This document shows, in pieces, positions 26,972-39,112 of a stretch of DNA of 64,000 nt. Under the pieces are notes generated by a model. The model did no database searches, was not told the origin of the DNA, and saw only the letters and a program-made list of their open reading frames with translations. The position numbers and the translations under genes are program-made. Positions within the stretch are counted from its first letter, which is position 1, and every line of letters begins with the position of its first letter. Source of the DNA: Chitinasiproducens palmae (GTDB lineage: Bacteria; Pseudomonadota; Gammaproteobacteria; Burkholderiales; Burkholderiaceae); NCBI RefSeq assembly GCF_900095735.1, contig NZ_FNLO01000008.1, positions 62,001 through 126,000 of the forward strand. The letters are read 5' to 3'.

Positions 26972-27562
26972 ATGCCTGATCCAGCCCAACGCCGCTTCGC
27001 CGACGTGCCCGACCCGCAGCTTGCGGATGCGCCGTGCAACGGCGCGCCAGCGCAATTGCAGCGCACATTCGCGCTGGCCGACGAGGCGGCGACGCAGGCG
27101 TTCGGGGCAGTCCTCGCCAGGGCCTGCGCGGAACCGGCCACGCTCGCCCAGGGCGGGTGCACGATCTGGCTGCTCGGCGACCTGGGCGCCGGCAAGACGA
27201 CGCTCGGTCGTGCGCTGCTGCACGCCCTCGGCCATCGCGGCCGGGTCCGCAGTCCAACCTATACGCTCGTCGAGCCGTACACGATTGCATCGCTCGCGCT
27301 ACCCGGCTGGCCGCTCGAACGTGCGCTCGACGTCTATCATTTCGATCTTTATCGTTTCGCCAGCCCCGACGAGTGGTTCGACTCGGGGTTCGACGAATAT
27401 CTCGTTGCCGACGCGCTGCGCCTGATCGAATGGCCGCAGCGCGCCCAAGGCTGCCTCCCCTGCCCGGACCTCGCGCTGCAACTCGCGTTGGCCGGCGATG
27501 GCCGCAGCCTGCATGCGGCCGCCTGTTCGGAAAAAGGAAAGCGTTGTCTCGAAAGATGCTGA
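26972..27562 (+). CDS. tsaE: tRNA threonylcarbamoyladenosine biosynthesis ATPase TsaE
   Basis: A 196-residue P-loop ATPase, partner of TsaB/TsaD in t6A tRNA modification. Walker A GDLGAGKTTLGRALL, RVRSPTYTLVEPY and VYHFDLYRF are present. It is longer than E. coli TsaE (153) because of about 20 N-terminal residues and an insert (TIASLALPGWPLERA) before the VYHFDLYR block. The ATG at 26972 lies between the divergent queG start and the conserved region. The amidase gene overlaps its end by 7 bp, the conserved tsaE-amiC pairing. Confidence 0.94.
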   Translation: MPDPAQRRFADVPDPQLADAPCNGAPAQLQRTFALADEAATQAFGAVLARACAEPATLAQGGCTIWLLGDLGAGKTTLGRALLHALGHRGRVRSPTYTLVEPYTIASLALPGWPLERALDVYHFDLYRFASPDEWFDSGFDEYLVADALRLIEWPQRAQGCLPCPDLALQLALAGDGRSLHAAACSEKGKRCLERC

Positions 27563-29076
27563 TCAAGCCCTTCCGCTCCCTCGAAGCCACCGCCAGCGCG
27601 CCGCCGAGCTGGCATCGCCGCAAACTGATACAGGCAGGTGCATCCACGCTGATCCTGGCCCTCGTGCCGGCGACCGCGCGCGCCGCCTCGGTCCTCGCCG
27701 TACGCGTGTGGCCGGCCGAGGATTACACCCGCGTCACGATCGAGACGGACCGATCGCTCGAAGCGGAGCAACGCGTCCTGCAGAATCCCGATCGCGTTGT
27801 CGTCGATCTGAAAGGCGTCGATCTCGATCAGCCGCTGAAGGACCTGGTCGCGAAAATTGCGCCGAACGACCCGCAGATCTCGCAGGTTCGCGTTGGCCAG
27901 TTCCAGCCGCATGTGGTCCGGCTGGTGTTCGATTTGAAGGGCGCAGTCAAACCGCAAACCTTCTCGCTGCCGCCGGTGGGTAGTTACCGCAACCGGCTGG
28001 TGGTCGATCTCTATCCGGAAGTGGCGCCCGATCCGCTGCTGGCGCTGCTGCAGAAGAGTCAGGGCAAGGAGCAGGCGCTCGCGATGAACGCGCCGCCACC
28101 GTCGGCCCTGAACGGACCGCAGCAGGTGCCCGGCGACGACAGCGACGCGTTCTTCCAGCGCTACGCGCAGGGCGGCACCAGCGCGCCCGCGCAGCCGGCG
28201 GCGCCGAAGCCGCCCGTCCTCGCGGCGCGCCCGCCCGTCTCCAGCCCTCCCAGCACCCCGAGCGCGCCCACGCCGCCGAAGCCGGCGGCAAAGCCGCCGA
28301 CCCAGACGCTCGCCAATCAGGACGACTTCGGCTTCAAGACCCCACCGCACAGCCGCGGCAAGACGTTGCGCCTGATCACCGTCGCGATCGATCCGGGCCA
28401 CGGCGGCGAGGACCCGGGCGCGAGCGGACCTTCGGGCCTGCACGAAAAGGATGTGGTGCTCGACATCGGCCGGCGCCTGCGCGCCAAGATCGACGGCGAG
28501 CCGAACATGCGCGCGATGATGACGCGGGACGACGATTTCTTCGTGCCGTTGGGCGTCCGCGTGCAGAAGGCGCGCCGCGTCGACGCCGACATTTTCGTGT
28601 CGATTCATGCCGATGCGTTCACCTCGCCATCGGCGAACGGCTCATCGGTGTTCGCGCTGTCCGAGCACGGCGCATCGAGCGCCGCCGCGCGCTGGATGGC
28701 CAACAAGGAAAATTCCTCCGACGAGATCGGCGGCGTCAGCATCAAGACCCAGGACGTGGCACTGTCGCGCGCGCTGCTGGACATGTCGACCACCGCGCAG
28801 ATCCGCGACAGCATGAAGTACGGCCACTATGTGCTGCAGGAAATCGGCAAGCTGAACCGCCTGCACAAGGGGTCGGTCGAACAGGCGGGCTTTGCGGTGT
28901 TGAAGTCGCCGGACATTCCGTCGGTACTCGTCGAGACGGCCTTCATCAGCAATCCGGGCGAGGAACAGCGCCTCCAGGACGCCGCCTATCGAGACAAGAT
29001 GGCGAGCGCGATCCTGACCGGCATCAAGAAGTATTTCGCTTCGAACCCGCCGTTGCCAAAGAACCCGATGGCCTGA
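27556..29076 (+). CDS. amiC: N-acetylmuramoyl-L-alanine amidase AmiC, Tat-exported
   Basis: A 506-residue septal amidase that cleaves the peptide from MurNAc. A twin-arginine signal (SWHRRKLIQAG, hydrophobic core, ATARAA) at residues 18-44 marks Tat export. An AMIN domain (about 47-155, VLAVRVWPAEDYTRVTIET) directs septal localisation. A Pro/Ala-rich linker (about 195-260) precedes the zinc amidase_3 domain, with His in AIDPGHGGEDPG, Glu in LHEKDVVLDIG, His in SIHADAF and Glu in LVETAFISN. The ATG at 27556 overlaps tsaE; a TTG at 27544 next to AGGAAAG is an alternative start adding four residues. Confidence 0.94.
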   Translation: MLIKPFRSLEATASAPPSWHRRKLIQAGASTLILALVPATARAASVLAVRVWPAEDYTRVTIETDRSLEAEQRVLQNPDRVVVDLKGVDLDQPLKDLVAKIAPNDPQISQVRVGQFQPHVVRLVFDLKGAVKPQTFSLPPVGSYRNRLVVDLYPEVAPDPLLALLQKSQGKEQALAMNAPPPSALNGPQQVPGDDSDAFFQRYAQGGTSAPAQPAAPKPPVLAARPPVSSPPSTPSAPTPPKPAAKPPTQTLANQDDFGFKTPPHSRGKTLRLITVAIDPGHGGEDPGASGPSGLHEKDVVLDIGRRLRAKIDGEPNMRAMMTRDDDFFVPLGVRVQKARRVDADIFVSIHADAFTSPSANGSSVFALSEHGASSAAARWMANKENSSDEIGGVSIKTQDVALSRALLDMSTTAQIRDSMKYGHYVLQEIGKLNRLHKGSVEQAGFAVLKSPDIPSVLVETAFISNPGEEQRLQDAAYRDKMASAILTGIKKYFASNPPLPKNPMA

Positions 29077-29260
29077 ATCAGCGGGTCCGCATCTGCGGGG
29101 CTGAAGCGGCGGGGCTGAAGCGGACTGCTGCAGGCGGCACCCGCTGCCGGGCCGGGGCCGGCGCGCACGCCGGACATCGCACGCGCCGCGGGCAGCGCGG
29201 TGTCTACGCGAGCACGGCGGGCAGTGTCTGCGCGCCGCCGTGCCGCCTCGCACGCAGTGG

Positions 29261-29905
29261 TTATTTCGCGGCCGGACGCTTGCGGAACAGCTTCCACAAC
29301 GCGCCGAGCACGATCGGCACGATCGCGGCGCAAAGGCCGACCAGCACGATCACGTTCAGGTATTCCTTCACGAACGACAGGTTGCCGAAGAAATAGCCGC
29401 ACAGGGTCAGGCCAACCGCCCACAGCAGCGCGCCGACGATGTTGAACAGCTGGAAGCGCCACATGCTCATGCCGGACACGCCCGCGATGAACGGCGCGAA
29501 GGTGCGCACCACCGGCACGAAGCGCGCGAGCACGATGGTCTTGCCGCCGTGCCGTTCGTAGAACTGGTGCGTGCGCCGCAGCGCGTCGCGGTCCAGGAAG
29601 CGCCAGTTTTTCTCGAATACCTTCGGTCCGATGTAGGAACCGATCAGGTAGTTGACGGTATTGCCCAACACCGCCGCGAGAAACAGCAGCACGATCAGCG
29701 TCGGCAACGACATCGCGCCAGCGCCGGCGAATGCGCCCGCGATGAAGAGCAGCGAGTCGCCCGGCAGGAACGGAAAAACCACCAGCCCGGTTTCGCAGAA
29801 GACGATCAGGAACAGGATCGCGTAGATCCAGTTGCCGTACAACGCGATGAACGCGGCCAGGTGTTTATCGATATGCAGCGTCATATCGATGAGTTGCAGC
29901 AGCAT
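29261..29905 (-). CDS. DedA family inner-membrane protein
   Basis: A 214-residue DedA/SNARE-associated membrane protein with several hydrophobic segments. Motifs: FCETGLVVFPFLPGDSLLF, the central Arg/Gly-rich GGKTIVLARFVPVVRTFAPFIAG and VGALLWAVG. Family members are linked to undecaprenyl-phosphate or phospholipid flipping and membrane homeostasis. It is convergent with amiC and divergent from mutL. The start MLLQLIDMTLHIDKHLAAFI is typical of the YqjA/YghB-like group. Confidence 0.92.
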   Translation of the reverse strand: MLLQLIDMTLHIDKHLAAFIALYGNWIYAILFLIVFCETGLVVFPFLPGDSLLFIAGAFAGAGAMSLPTLIVLLFLAAVLGNTVNYLIGSYIGPKVFEKNWRFLDRDALRRTHQFYERHGGKTIVLARFVPVVRTFAPFIAGVSGMSMWRFQLFNIVGALLWAVGLTLCGYFFGNLSFVKEYLNVIVLVGLCAAIVPIVLGALWKLFRKRPAAK

Positions 29906-30193
29906 GTCAGGACTTTTCCTGTCGAAGGGCGATTAAGGGCAATTAAGGGCGAATGCGGGTGAACGCGGCTGAATGACGGCGCACGACCTCGATTCGCGCG
30001 CGGTTCCGGCCGGCACGGCTGCGCATGCGGCTTGGCGTCCGCACGATCCGAAACGATCGTCAATCATACCGGAACGCCCCCTTCACCGACCTATATTTGC
30101 ACCACCGATCGCAAGTTGCGACAGGTCGGATTCGGCTGTGCGCATTGCTCGCCGCCGCGGTCCGCCGGCCGCGGCGCGTCACCGTCCAAACGC
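29906..30193. other. Divergent dedA/mutL spacer
   Basis: About 290 bp with no gene. Near 29928-29990 it contains three imperfect AAGGGCGATT/AAGGGCAATT copies and GAACGCGGCTGAATG-like repeats. The mutL -10 hexamer follows at its right end. Confidence 0.5.
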
Positions 30194-30199
30194 TATAAT
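30194..30199 (+). promoter_or_regulatory. -10 hexamer TATAAT of mutL
   Basis: Consensus TATAAT ending 6 nt before the mutL ATG. Normal spacing puts the transcription start on the A of the ATG. No -35 consensus at 16-18 bp and no ribosome-binding site are visible. Confidence 0.5.
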
Positions 30200-30205
30200 C
30201 GCGCC

Positions 30206-32389
<2,184 letters not shown>

Positions 32390-32393
32390 GACC

Positions 32394-33407
32394 GTGTCGA
32401 CCGCTTCGCCACCGGCTCGTCTCGACCAAGAGGACGCCCGCCTGCCGGTCCTGGCCCTGCTCGGCCCAAGCGCCTCGGGCAAGACCGCGACCGCGCTGGC
32501 GCTGGCGCGCGCGTTCCCGATCGAGATCGTCAGCGTCGACTCCGCGCTGGTGTACCGTGGCATGGACATCGGCACGGCGAAGCCCGACGCGGACGAACTG
32601 GCGGCGGTGCCGCATCATCTGATCGACATCGTCGATCCCGAAACGCCGTATTCCGCTGCCCGCTTCGCGCGCGACGCGAGCGATGCCATCGATGCGATCG
32701 CCGCGCGCGGTCGCCTGCCGCTGCTGGTCGGCGGGACCATGCTGTATTACCGTGCGCTCATCGAGCCGCTCGCGCCGCTGCCAGGGGCCGACGCCACGGT
32801 CCGCGCCCGGCTCGATGCCGACGCCGCGGCGCTCGGCTGGCCCGCGCTGCACGCGCGCCTGGCCCGCATCGATCCGGCCACCGCCGCTCGTCTGGCGCCC
32901 GCCGATGCGCAACGGATCCAGCGTGCGCTGGAAGTCTTCGAACTGACCGGGCAACCGCTGTCGGCGCTGCATGCGGCGCCGGCGCTGGCCGTGCCGCAGC
33001 CTTACCGTTTTGCGGCGCTGGCGCTGGAGCCGTCGGAGCGCGCATGGTTGCACGCGCGGGTCGCCCGGCGCTTCGACGCGATGCTCGACCACGGCTTCCT
33101 GCACGAAGTGGCGGCGCTGCGGGCACGCGGCACGCTGCATCGCGACCTGCCGTCGATGCGCTCGGTCGGCTATCGCCAGGCCTGGACCTACCTGGACGGC
33201 GAGTGCGACTTCGCAAGCTTCCGCGACCAGGCGATCGCGGCAACGCGCCAGCTTTGCAAGCGGCAACTGACCTGGCTGCGGGCAATGCCGAGCCGCACCG
33301 TGCTCGACTGCCAGTCACCGGACCTGCTGGAGCAGGCGTGCGACGTGGCCGCGAGGTTCTGGTCCGGCCCGGCACGCGCCGCAAGCCCGCACGGCGCCGC
33401 CTCGTAA
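32394..33407 (+). CDS. miaA: tRNA dimethylallyltransferase
   Basis: A 337-residue enzyme adding the dimethylallyl group to A37 of tRNAs reading UNN codons. P-loop [36 protein letters not shown] and [13 protein letters not shown] are intact, with the C-terminal [15 protein letters not shown] and KRQLTWLR. The GTG at 32394 has AGGA just upstream, overlapping the mutL stop region, so translation is coupled. It ends before a bidirectional terminator shared with purM. Confidence 0.97.
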   Translation: MSTASPPARLDQEDARLPVLALLGPSASGKTATALALARAFPIEIVSVDSALVYRGMDIGTAKPDADELAAVPHHLIDIVDPETPYSAARFARDASDAIDAIAARGRLPLLVGGTMLYYRALIEPLAPLPGADATVRARLDADAAALGWPALHARLARIDPATAARLAPADAQRIQRALEVFELTGQPLSALHAAPALAVPQPYRFAALALEPSERAWLHARVARRFDAMLDHGFLHEVAALRARGTLHRDLPSMRSVGYRQAWTYLDGECDFASFRDQAIAATRQLCKRQLTWLRAMPSRTVLDCQSPDLLEQACDVAARFWSGPARAASPHGAAS

Positions 33408-33517
33408 GCGCCTGCCACAGCGGCGGGATATCCGTCCGGCGGCGGCAAAAACCGCAAGCGCCGCACCGGCGCGAGGGACAGAACCGAGCGGCAGCGGCCG
33501 GGTGTGCGTAAAACGAA

Positions 33518-33552
33518 AAAGGCGGTGGCCGGTCGTGCCGGCCACCGCCTTT
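33518..33552. terminator. Bidirectional terminator between miaA and purM
   Basis: A perfect 15-bp inverted repeat, AAAGGCGGTGGCCGG and its complement, with a 5-base loop (TCGTG). Flanking A and T residues on each side fit a terminator for both convergent genes. Confidence 0.93.
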
Positions 33553-33584
33553 CGCCTTGCCACCTACACGGTACGCCTGCGCGT

Positions 33585-34637
33585 TCAGCGGACGATGGTT
33601 TGCGCCTCGCCGTCATTGCGGCGGCGGATCGTGCCGAGGTTCCAGACGATCTCGCCCGCCGCGGACAGCAGGCCGCTGGCCAGCGCGGCATCGTCGGACG
33701 ACACCACGATCACCATGCCGACGCCGCAGTTGAACACGCGGTGCATTTCGTCGTCGGCCACGCCGCCCTCGCGCTTCAGCCAGTCGAACAGCGGCGGCAG
33801 CGGCCAGTTGCGATGATCCAGCTCGGCCGTCAACCGCTCGCCGAGAATGCGCGGCACGTTGTCGAGCAAGCCGCCGCCGGTGATGTGGGCGATGCCCTTG
33901 ACCGACACCTTGGTGAGCAGATCGAGCACCGGCTTCACGTAGATGCGGGTCGGCGCCATCAACGCGTCGGCCAGGCTGCGCCCGTCGAAATCGGCCTGCA
34001 GATCCGGCTGCGCGCGCTCGATGATCTTGCGCACCAGCGAATAGCCGTTCGAATGGATGCCGCTCGACGCCAGGCCGAGCACCACGTCGCCCGGCTCGAT
34101 GTTGCGGCCGTCGATGATGCGGCTCTTCTCGACCACACCGACCGCGAAACCGGCCAGGTCATATTCGCCGTCCGGATACATGCCGGGCATCTCGGCAGTC
34201 TCGCCGCCAAGCAGCGCGCAGCCGGCCAGCTCGCAGCCGGTGGCGACACCGCCGACCACCGCGGTGGCCGTGCCGACGTCGAGGCGTCCGCACGCGAAGT
34301 AATCCAGGAAGAACAGCGGCTCGGCACCCTGTACCAGGATGTCGTTGACGCTCATCGCAACCAGGTCCTGCCCGACCGAGTCGTGCCGGTTCAGCTCGAA
34401 GGCGAGCTTGAGCTTGGTACCGACGCCGTCGGTGCCCGAGACGAGCACCGGTTCCTTGTACCGCTTCGGAATCTCGAAAAGTCCGCCGAAGCCGCCGATG
34501 CCGCCCAACACGCCTTCGCGCATGGTCCGCTTCGCCAGCGGCTTGATCGCGTCGACCAGACGGTCGCCGGCATCGATGTCGACGCCAGCGTCGCGGTACG
34601 ACAATCCCTGACCGGCAGGGGCTTTCGAATCGTTCAT
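33585..34637 (-). CDS. purM: Phosphoribosylformylglycinamidine cyclo-ligase
   Basis: A 350-residue AIR synthetase of purine synthesis. Motifs: [40 protein letters not shown] in two stretches, [11 protein letters not shown] and [14 protein letters not shown]. The ATG at 34637 gives [20 protein letters not shown], the usual start; an upstream in-frame start adds residues absent from the family. It is divergent from hda; a TTAAAAT -10-like stretch lies about 40 bp upstream. Confidence 0.97.
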   Translation of the reverse strand: MNDSKAPAGQGLSYRDAGVDIDAGDRLVDAIKPLAKRTMREGVLGGIGGFGGLFEIPKRYKEPVLVSGTDGVGTKLKLAFELNRHDSVGQDLVAMSVNDILVQGAEPLFFLDYFACGRLDVGTATAVVGGVATGCELAGCALLGGETAEMPGMYPDGEYDLAGFAVGVVEKSRIIDGRNIEPGDVVLGLASSGIHSNGYSLVRKIIERAQPDLQADFDGRSLADALMAPTRIYVKPVLDLLTKVSVKGIAHITGGGLLDNVPRILGERLTAELDHRNWPLPPLFDWLKREGGVADDEMHRVFNCGVGMVIVVSSDDAALASGLLSAAGEIVWNLGTIRRRNDGEAQTIVR

Positions 34638-34777
34638 GAAAGGGAAAACGGTAAGGTTCGGTAGAATGCGGATTTTAACCCATCGCCGTCGCGCCACCCG
34701 ATGAATTCGCCCCCGGCCCCGTCGCGCCAGCCTGCCGCCCGGCCGACGGCATGCCGCCGCCGCTCGCCGGGGACACG

Positions 34778-35509
34778 ATGATGGCCGCCGCGTTCCGCCA
34801 GTTGCCGCTCGACCTCGGCGCGCCGCCGCTGCCGACGTTCGACAATTTCGTGGTCGGCGACAACCAGGAAGTGCTCACGCAGTTGCGGCGGGTGGCGGCC
34901 GACCTCGAGCGCGATCCCATGCAGGCCGACACCCTGCAGGCGCGCGCCTCGCGCGCCGATGGCGCCTGCTATCTGTGGGGCGAACCCGGCAGCGGCCGCT
35001 CGCACCTGCTGCAGGCGCTGTGCTTCCGCATCGGCGCGCCGCGCGCGCGGCTGCTGCGCCCGGAAAGCCCGCTGTCGAGCTTCGCCCACGATCCCGCCGT
35101 CGCGCTCTATGCGATCGACGATTGCGAACGCCTGCCGCCGGCGCGGCAGATCGCCGTGTTCAACCTGTTCAACGAGATCCGGGCCGAGGGACGCGCGGCG
35201 CTGGTGGCGGCCGGCGATGCGCCCCCCGCGCAACTGGCGCTGCGCGACGACTTGCGCACCCGGCTGGGCTGGGGCCTGGTCTATCGACTCGCACCGCTGA
35301 GCGACGCCGGCAAGATCGCGGCGCTGTCGGTGGCTGCGCGCGAACGCGGCCTGTCGCTTGCCGCCGACGTGCCGGCCTATCTGCTGCACCATTTCCAGCG
35401 CGACATGACCAGCCTGATGGCGCTGCTCGACCGGCTCGATCGCTTCTCGCTGGAAACGCAGCGCGCCGTGACTGTTCCCCTGCTGCGCGCGATGCTGGCG
35501 CGCGCCTGA
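34778..35509 (+). CDS. hda: DnaA regulatory inactivator Hda
   Basis: A 243-residue AAA+ protein related to DnaA. The N-terminal RQLPLDLG is a sliding-clamp-binding motif, as in E. coli Hda. The degenerate Walker [15 protein letters not shown] has Arg for Lys, as is normal in Hda, and [10 protein letters not shown] is the Walker B. The C-terminal DnaA DNA-binding domain is absent. Bound to the clamp, it promotes ATP hydrolysis by DnaA after initiation. GGGGAC precedes the double ATG at 34778/34781. The HAD gene follows after 80 bp. Confidence 0.93.
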   Translation: MMAAAFRQLPLDLGAPPLPTFDNFVVGDNQEVLTQLRRVAADLERDPMQADTLQARASRADGACYLWGEPGSGRSHLLQALCFRIGAPRARLLRPESPLSSFAHDPAVALYAIDDCERLPPARQIAVFNLFNEIRAEGRAALVAAGDAPPAQLALRDDLRTRLGWGLVYRLAPLSDAGKIAALSVAARERGLSLAADVPAYLLHHFQRDMTSLMALLDRLDRFSLETQRAVTVPLLRAMLARA

Positions 35510-35576
35510 TCCGCAAGCGCTACGCCGGTGGCCGCGCCGCGCGGGCGGGCGCCGCTCCCGACGAGCCCGCTTGCAG

Positions 35577-35582
35577 TAGAAT
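35577..35582 (+). promoter_or_regulatory. -10-like TAGAAT before the HAD gene
   Basis: TAGAAT ending 7 nt before the ATG at 35590. It would give a transcript starting at or next to the start codon. Confidence 0.4.
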
Positions 35583-35589
35583 TCGTGCA

Positions 35590-36276
35590 ATGAAACGACT
35601 AGCCCTGTTCGACCTCGATCACACCCTGATTCCCACCGACAGCGACCACGCCTGGGGCCGCTTCATGGTGGAGGAAGGCATGGTCGAGCGCGCGCGCTTC
35701 GAGCGCGAAAACCTGCAGTTCTACGAGGATTACAAGGCAGGCTGCCTCGACATCGACGCTTATCTGCGCGTTGCGCTGGAGCCGTTGAGCCGCTACAGCC
35801 GGGCCGAGCTGGACCGTTTCCATGCTCGCTTCATGGCCGAGGTGATCGCACCGCAGATCCTGCCGGTGGCACGGCAACTGGTCGACGAACATCGCAAGGC
35901 AGGCGACCTCTGCTGCGTGGTCACCGCGACCAATGCCTTCGTGACGCGACCGATCGCACAGGCCTTCGGCATCGAGCACCTGATCGCGGTCGATCCCGCC
36001 ACCGAGGGCGACCTGCCCGAGGCCCGCTATACCGGCCTGGTGAAGGGCATGCCGAGCTTCCAGGCTGGCAAGATCGTCCGCACCGAGGGCTGGTTGGCGG
36101 CAATGGGACTGGGCTGGGGCGATTTCGAGAAAAGCTTCTTCTACAGCGATTCGCGCAACGACATTCCGCTCCTCGAAAAGGTCAGCGATCCGGTCGCGAC
36201 CAACCCGGACGACACGCTGCGGGCGCACGCCGAGCGCCTCGGCTGGCCGATCCTCGAACTGTTCAAAGCGACGTGA
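35590..36276 (+). CDS. HAD-superfamily hydrolase, subfamily IB
   Basis: A 228-residue HAD phosphatase. Motif I is LFDLDHTLIPTDSD with the nucleophile Asp, motif II is VVTATN, a Lys sits in SFQAGKIV, and motif III is FYSDSRNDIPLL. The helical cap between motifs I and II is that of SerB-like IB enzymes, so a small phosphorylated metabolite is the likely substrate; which one is unknown. Its stop overlaps the GTG start of pcnB (GTGA), giving tight coupling. Confidence 0.9.
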   Translation: MKRLALFDLDHTLIPTDSDHAWGRFMVEEGMVERARFERENLQFYEDYKAGCLDIDAYLRVALEPLSRYSRAELDRFHARFMAEVIAPQILPVARQLVDEHRKAGDLCCVVTATNAFVTRPIAQAFGIEHLIAVDPATEGDLPEARYTGLVKGMPSFQAGKIVRTEGWLAAMGLGWGDFEKSFFYSDSRNDIPLLEKVSDPVATNPDDTLRAHAERLGWPILELFKAT

Positions 36277-38426
36277 TAAGAAAAATCATCCGCAAGCTGT
36301 TCGGTGCCGCCGAGCAGCCGAGCGCCGCCGGCGCCAACGACGCCGGTACCGAGCAGACACCGACGTCGGACACGACACCGGCTGCCACCGCCCCGGACGA
36401 GGCCACGCCACGCGTGCGCCGCCCGCGCGGCGCAACCAGGCACGACACGCCCGTGCCGGACGCCGCCAGGCAGCGCGCTGCGGCGGCCGATGCGGACAAG
36501 CGTGCCGGAAGTGCCGGAAGTGTCGGCAGTACGGCGAGCGGTAGAAAGCGACCGGCACGTGCGGCTGCCGACGCGTCGGCAACCGCTGCCGCAAGCGACA
36601 GCGCAACCGACACGCCAGCCGACACGCCAGCCAACACACCAAGCAGCACCGCCAGCGATGCCGGCAGCGGGCGGCGCGGCAGTCGCGGCCGCGCTAACGC
36701 TTCCGCTTCCGCTTCCGCATCGTCCGCATCCCACGCCGCGTCGTCCACGGCGGCGTCCACGGCGGCGTCCACGGCGGCGTCATCACGCAGCGGCGCCGCG
36801 CCGCGCACCGATGCCCCGGTCAGCGTGCCGCAGGAAAGCCACGGCATCGACGCACGCTTGATCTCGCGTAACGCCGTGCGCGTCACCGACACGCTGCAAC
36901 AGGCCGGCTACCGCGCCTTCATCGTCGGCGGCGCGGTGCGCGACCTGCTGCTCGGCGTCGCGCCCAAGGATTTCGACGTCGCCACCGACGCAACCCCGGA
37001 ACAAGTCGTCAAGCTGTTCCGGCGCGCGCGGCTGATCGGTCGCCGCTTCCAGATCGTGCACGTGCAATTCGGTCCGGAGCTGATCGAGGTCTCGACGTTC
37101 CGGGGCCTTTCGAACGGCCTGCCGAGCGCCGAACTGCCGGCGCCCGAATCCGTCGATGCGATCGACGCGGCGGCGGCGCGCGTGGCGCCCGCCGAGATCG
37201 AGGCGCTGGCCGCCGCCAGGGATGCCGAGGCCGACCCGGCCGATTCGGACGACGACGCCCAGGAGCCGGCCGGCACCTCGACCGACACCATCACCGACAC
37301 CATCACCGACACCGAGCGCGACGGCGGCGACGGCGGTGAAGGCCGCGGGCGCCGCCGTCGGCGGCGGCGCGACGACACGATCGGGCCGCACGCCGTCGAT
37401 GCGAGCGGGCGCGTGTTGCGCGACAACGTCTGGGGCGAGCAGCACGAGGATGCGCGCCGCCGCGACCTGACGATCAACGCGATGTACTACGATCCGGCCA
37501 CCCAGACGGTGCTGGATTACCACGATGGCCTGGCCGACGCGAAACGCGGCGTGCTGCGCATGATCGGCGAGCCGCTCACCCGCTATCGCGAGGATCCGGT
37601 GCGGATGCTGCGCGTGGTCCGCTTCGGTGCCAAGCTCGACTTCGATGTCGACCCGGCCACGCGCGCCCCGATCGCGGAGCTGCGCGGCCTGCTCTCCGAC
37701 GTGCCGGCCGCCCGGCTGTTCGACGAAAGCCTGAAGCTGCTGCTGTCCGGCCACGCCCGCGCCAGCATCGACCGCCTGCGCACCGAGGGCCTGGACGCGG
37801 CGCTGCTGCCGACACTGGCCGAAACGCTGGCGGACCCGGTCGGCGAACGCTTCCTCACACTGGTCTTGACGCGCACCGACGAACGGATCGCCTCGGGGCG
37901 CACGGTGTCGCCAAGCTTCCTGTTCGCGGCGCTGTTGTGGCTGCCCGTGCTGCGCGCCTGGCATGGCTACGTGGCCGCCGGCGAATTGCCGGTGCCCGCG
38001 CTGCACCGGGCGATGGATCAGGTGCTCGACGAGCAGTTGCGCAAGCTGGCCATCCATCGCCGTTTCACTGGCGACATGAAGGAAATCTGGGGCCTCCAGC
38101 AACGGCTGGAGAAGCGGCCGGGACGTTCGGCGTTGAAGCTGCTGGAACACCAAAAATTCAGAGCGGCGTATGATTTCCTCTTGTTGCGCGCGGAAGCCGG
38201 CGAGATCGACGCCGCCGTCGCGCAATGGTGGACGGATTTCATCGAAGGCGATCTGGGCGCGCGCGAGGCGCTGCTGGCCAATACCGGCGGTGCGCGGGAA
38301 AAATCGCGGCGGCGCCGGCGTGGCGGCGCACGGCGCCGTCCGGCGGGCGAAGGCGGCCCGAATGCCGACGGCGGCGGCGCCGAGCATCGCTCGAACGACG
38401 GCCCATCGTCGTCCGGCGGAGAGTGA
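36273..38426 (+). CDS. pcnB: Poly(A) polymerase I with large low-complexity regions
   Basis: A 717-residue nucleotidyltransferase that adds poly(A) tails to RNA and promotes decay. Active-site blocks FIVGGAVRDLLLG (about 215), KDFDVATDATPEQV, RLIGRRFQIVHV and RDLTINAMYYDP are intact, followed by REDPVRMLRVVRF. The first about 190 residues are Ser/Ala/Thr-rich low complexity, including STAA repeats from 12-bp units (36741-36776). A second insert of about 100 residues (about 280-380) splits the catalytic domain between VSTFRGL and GRVLRDNVWG. It contains an acidic part, TDTI repeats (37281-37316) and an Arg cluster. The C terminus is basic. The start is GTG, overlapping the HAD stop. Confidence 0.94.
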   Translation: MIRKIIRKLFGAAEQPSAAGANDAGTEQTPTSDTTPAATAPDEATPRVRRPRGATRHDTPVPDAARQRAAAADADKRAGSAGSVGSTASGRKRPARAAADASATAAASDSATDTPADTPANTPSSTASDAGSGRRGSRGRANASASASASSASHAASSTAASTAASTAASSRSGAAPRTDAPVSVPQESHGIDARLISRNAVRVTDTLQQAGYRAFIVGGAVRDLLLGVAPKDFDVATDATPEQVVKLFRRARLIGRRFQIVHVQFGPELIEVSTFRGLSNGLPSAELPAPESVDAIDAAAARVAPAEIEALAAARDAEADPADSDDDAQEPAGTSTDTITDTITDTERDGGDGGEGRGRRRRRRRDDTIGPHAVDASGRVLRDNVWGEQHEDARRRDLTINAMYYDPATQTVLDYHDGLADAKRGVLRMIGEPLTRYREDPVRMLRVVRFGAKLDFDVDPATRAPIAELRGLLSDVPAARLFDESLKLLLSGHARASIDRLRTEGLDAALLPTLAETLADPVGERFLTLVLTRTDERIASGRTVSPSFLFAALLWLPVLRAWHGYVAAGELPVPALHRAMDQVLDEQLRKLAIHRRFTGDMKEIWGLQQRLEKRPGRSALKLLEHQKFRAAYDFLLLRAEAGEIDAAVAQWWTDFIEGDLGAREALLANTGGAREKSRRRRRGGARRRPAGEGGPNADGGGAEHRSNDGPSSSGGE

Positions 38427-38568
38427 GTACGCTGGCGTCTTGCTTCGCGACGCCGGCAGCACATCCGCCCGTTTTCAGGAACCCGCTGGATCGCGGCGAC
38501 GGCAACTGCGTCCGCCCGGCCCGGCCACGCGCGACGGGAATCGCTTTGCATCTGTCGCAGGAACGCTT

Positions 38569-39099
38569 ATGACGGTAGCTTATCTCGGCCTCGGCGCAAA
38601 CCTCGGTGACGCGCGCCAGACCTTGAAAGACGTGGTCGTTTGCCTCGCACAGCAGCCGGGAATCACCGTGCTGGCCAAGTCGAGCCTGTATGTGAGCAGC
38701 CCGGTGGATGCGGCCGGCGATGACTATCACAACTGCGTCGTGGTGGTCGGCACGACGCTGGACGCGCGCGCGCTGCTCGAACTGTGTCTCGATATCGAGA
38801 CGCAGTTCGGTCGTGAGCGGTCCTATCGCAACGCGCCGCGCACGCTCGACATCGACCTCCTGCTGTTCGGCGACGAACAAATCGACGAACCGGACCTCGT
38901 CGTCCCGCATCCGCGCGTGACGCAGCGCGCCTTCACGCTGTTGCCGCTGGTCGAACTGGATGCCGACGTGGTGGTGCCGGGCAGCGGTCGCGCCCGCGAT
39001 CATCTGCCGTCGGTCGCCGGCCAGCGCATCGAGAAGGTCATGGTTTGCCAATGCCCACTGCTCGGCTCGCGCGCGCCCCAGCGCGCGAGCGTGCGCTGA
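38569..39099 (+). CDS. folK: 6-hydroxymethyl-7,8-dihydropterin pyrophosphokinase
   Basis: A 176-residue HPPK of folate synthesis. AYLGLGANLGD at the start, RNAPRTLDIDLLLFG with the Mg-binding Asp pair, and VPHPRVTQRAFTLLPL are all present. AGGAA precedes the ATG at 38569. It lies 142 bp after pcnB and 13 bp before the deoxynucleoside kinase gene, within the conserved pcnB-folK-kinase-panB run. Confidence 0.96.
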   Translation: MTVAYLGLGANLGDARQTLKDVVVCLAQQPGITVLAKSSLYVSSPVDAAGDDYHNCVVVVGTTLDARALLELCLDIETQFGRERSYRNAPRTLDIDLLLFGDEQIDEPDLVVPHPRVTQRAFTLLPLVELDADVVVPGSGRARDHLPSVAGQRIEKVMVCQCPLLGSRAPQRASVR

Positions 39100-39112
39100 C
39101 CCCGTATCGCCG

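Noticed and set aside
34975-35589. N-terminal extension fusing the HAD hydrolase to an upstream open frame inside hda
   Set aside because: The extension is an out-of-frame reading of hda; HAD motif I starts directly after the ATG at 35590.
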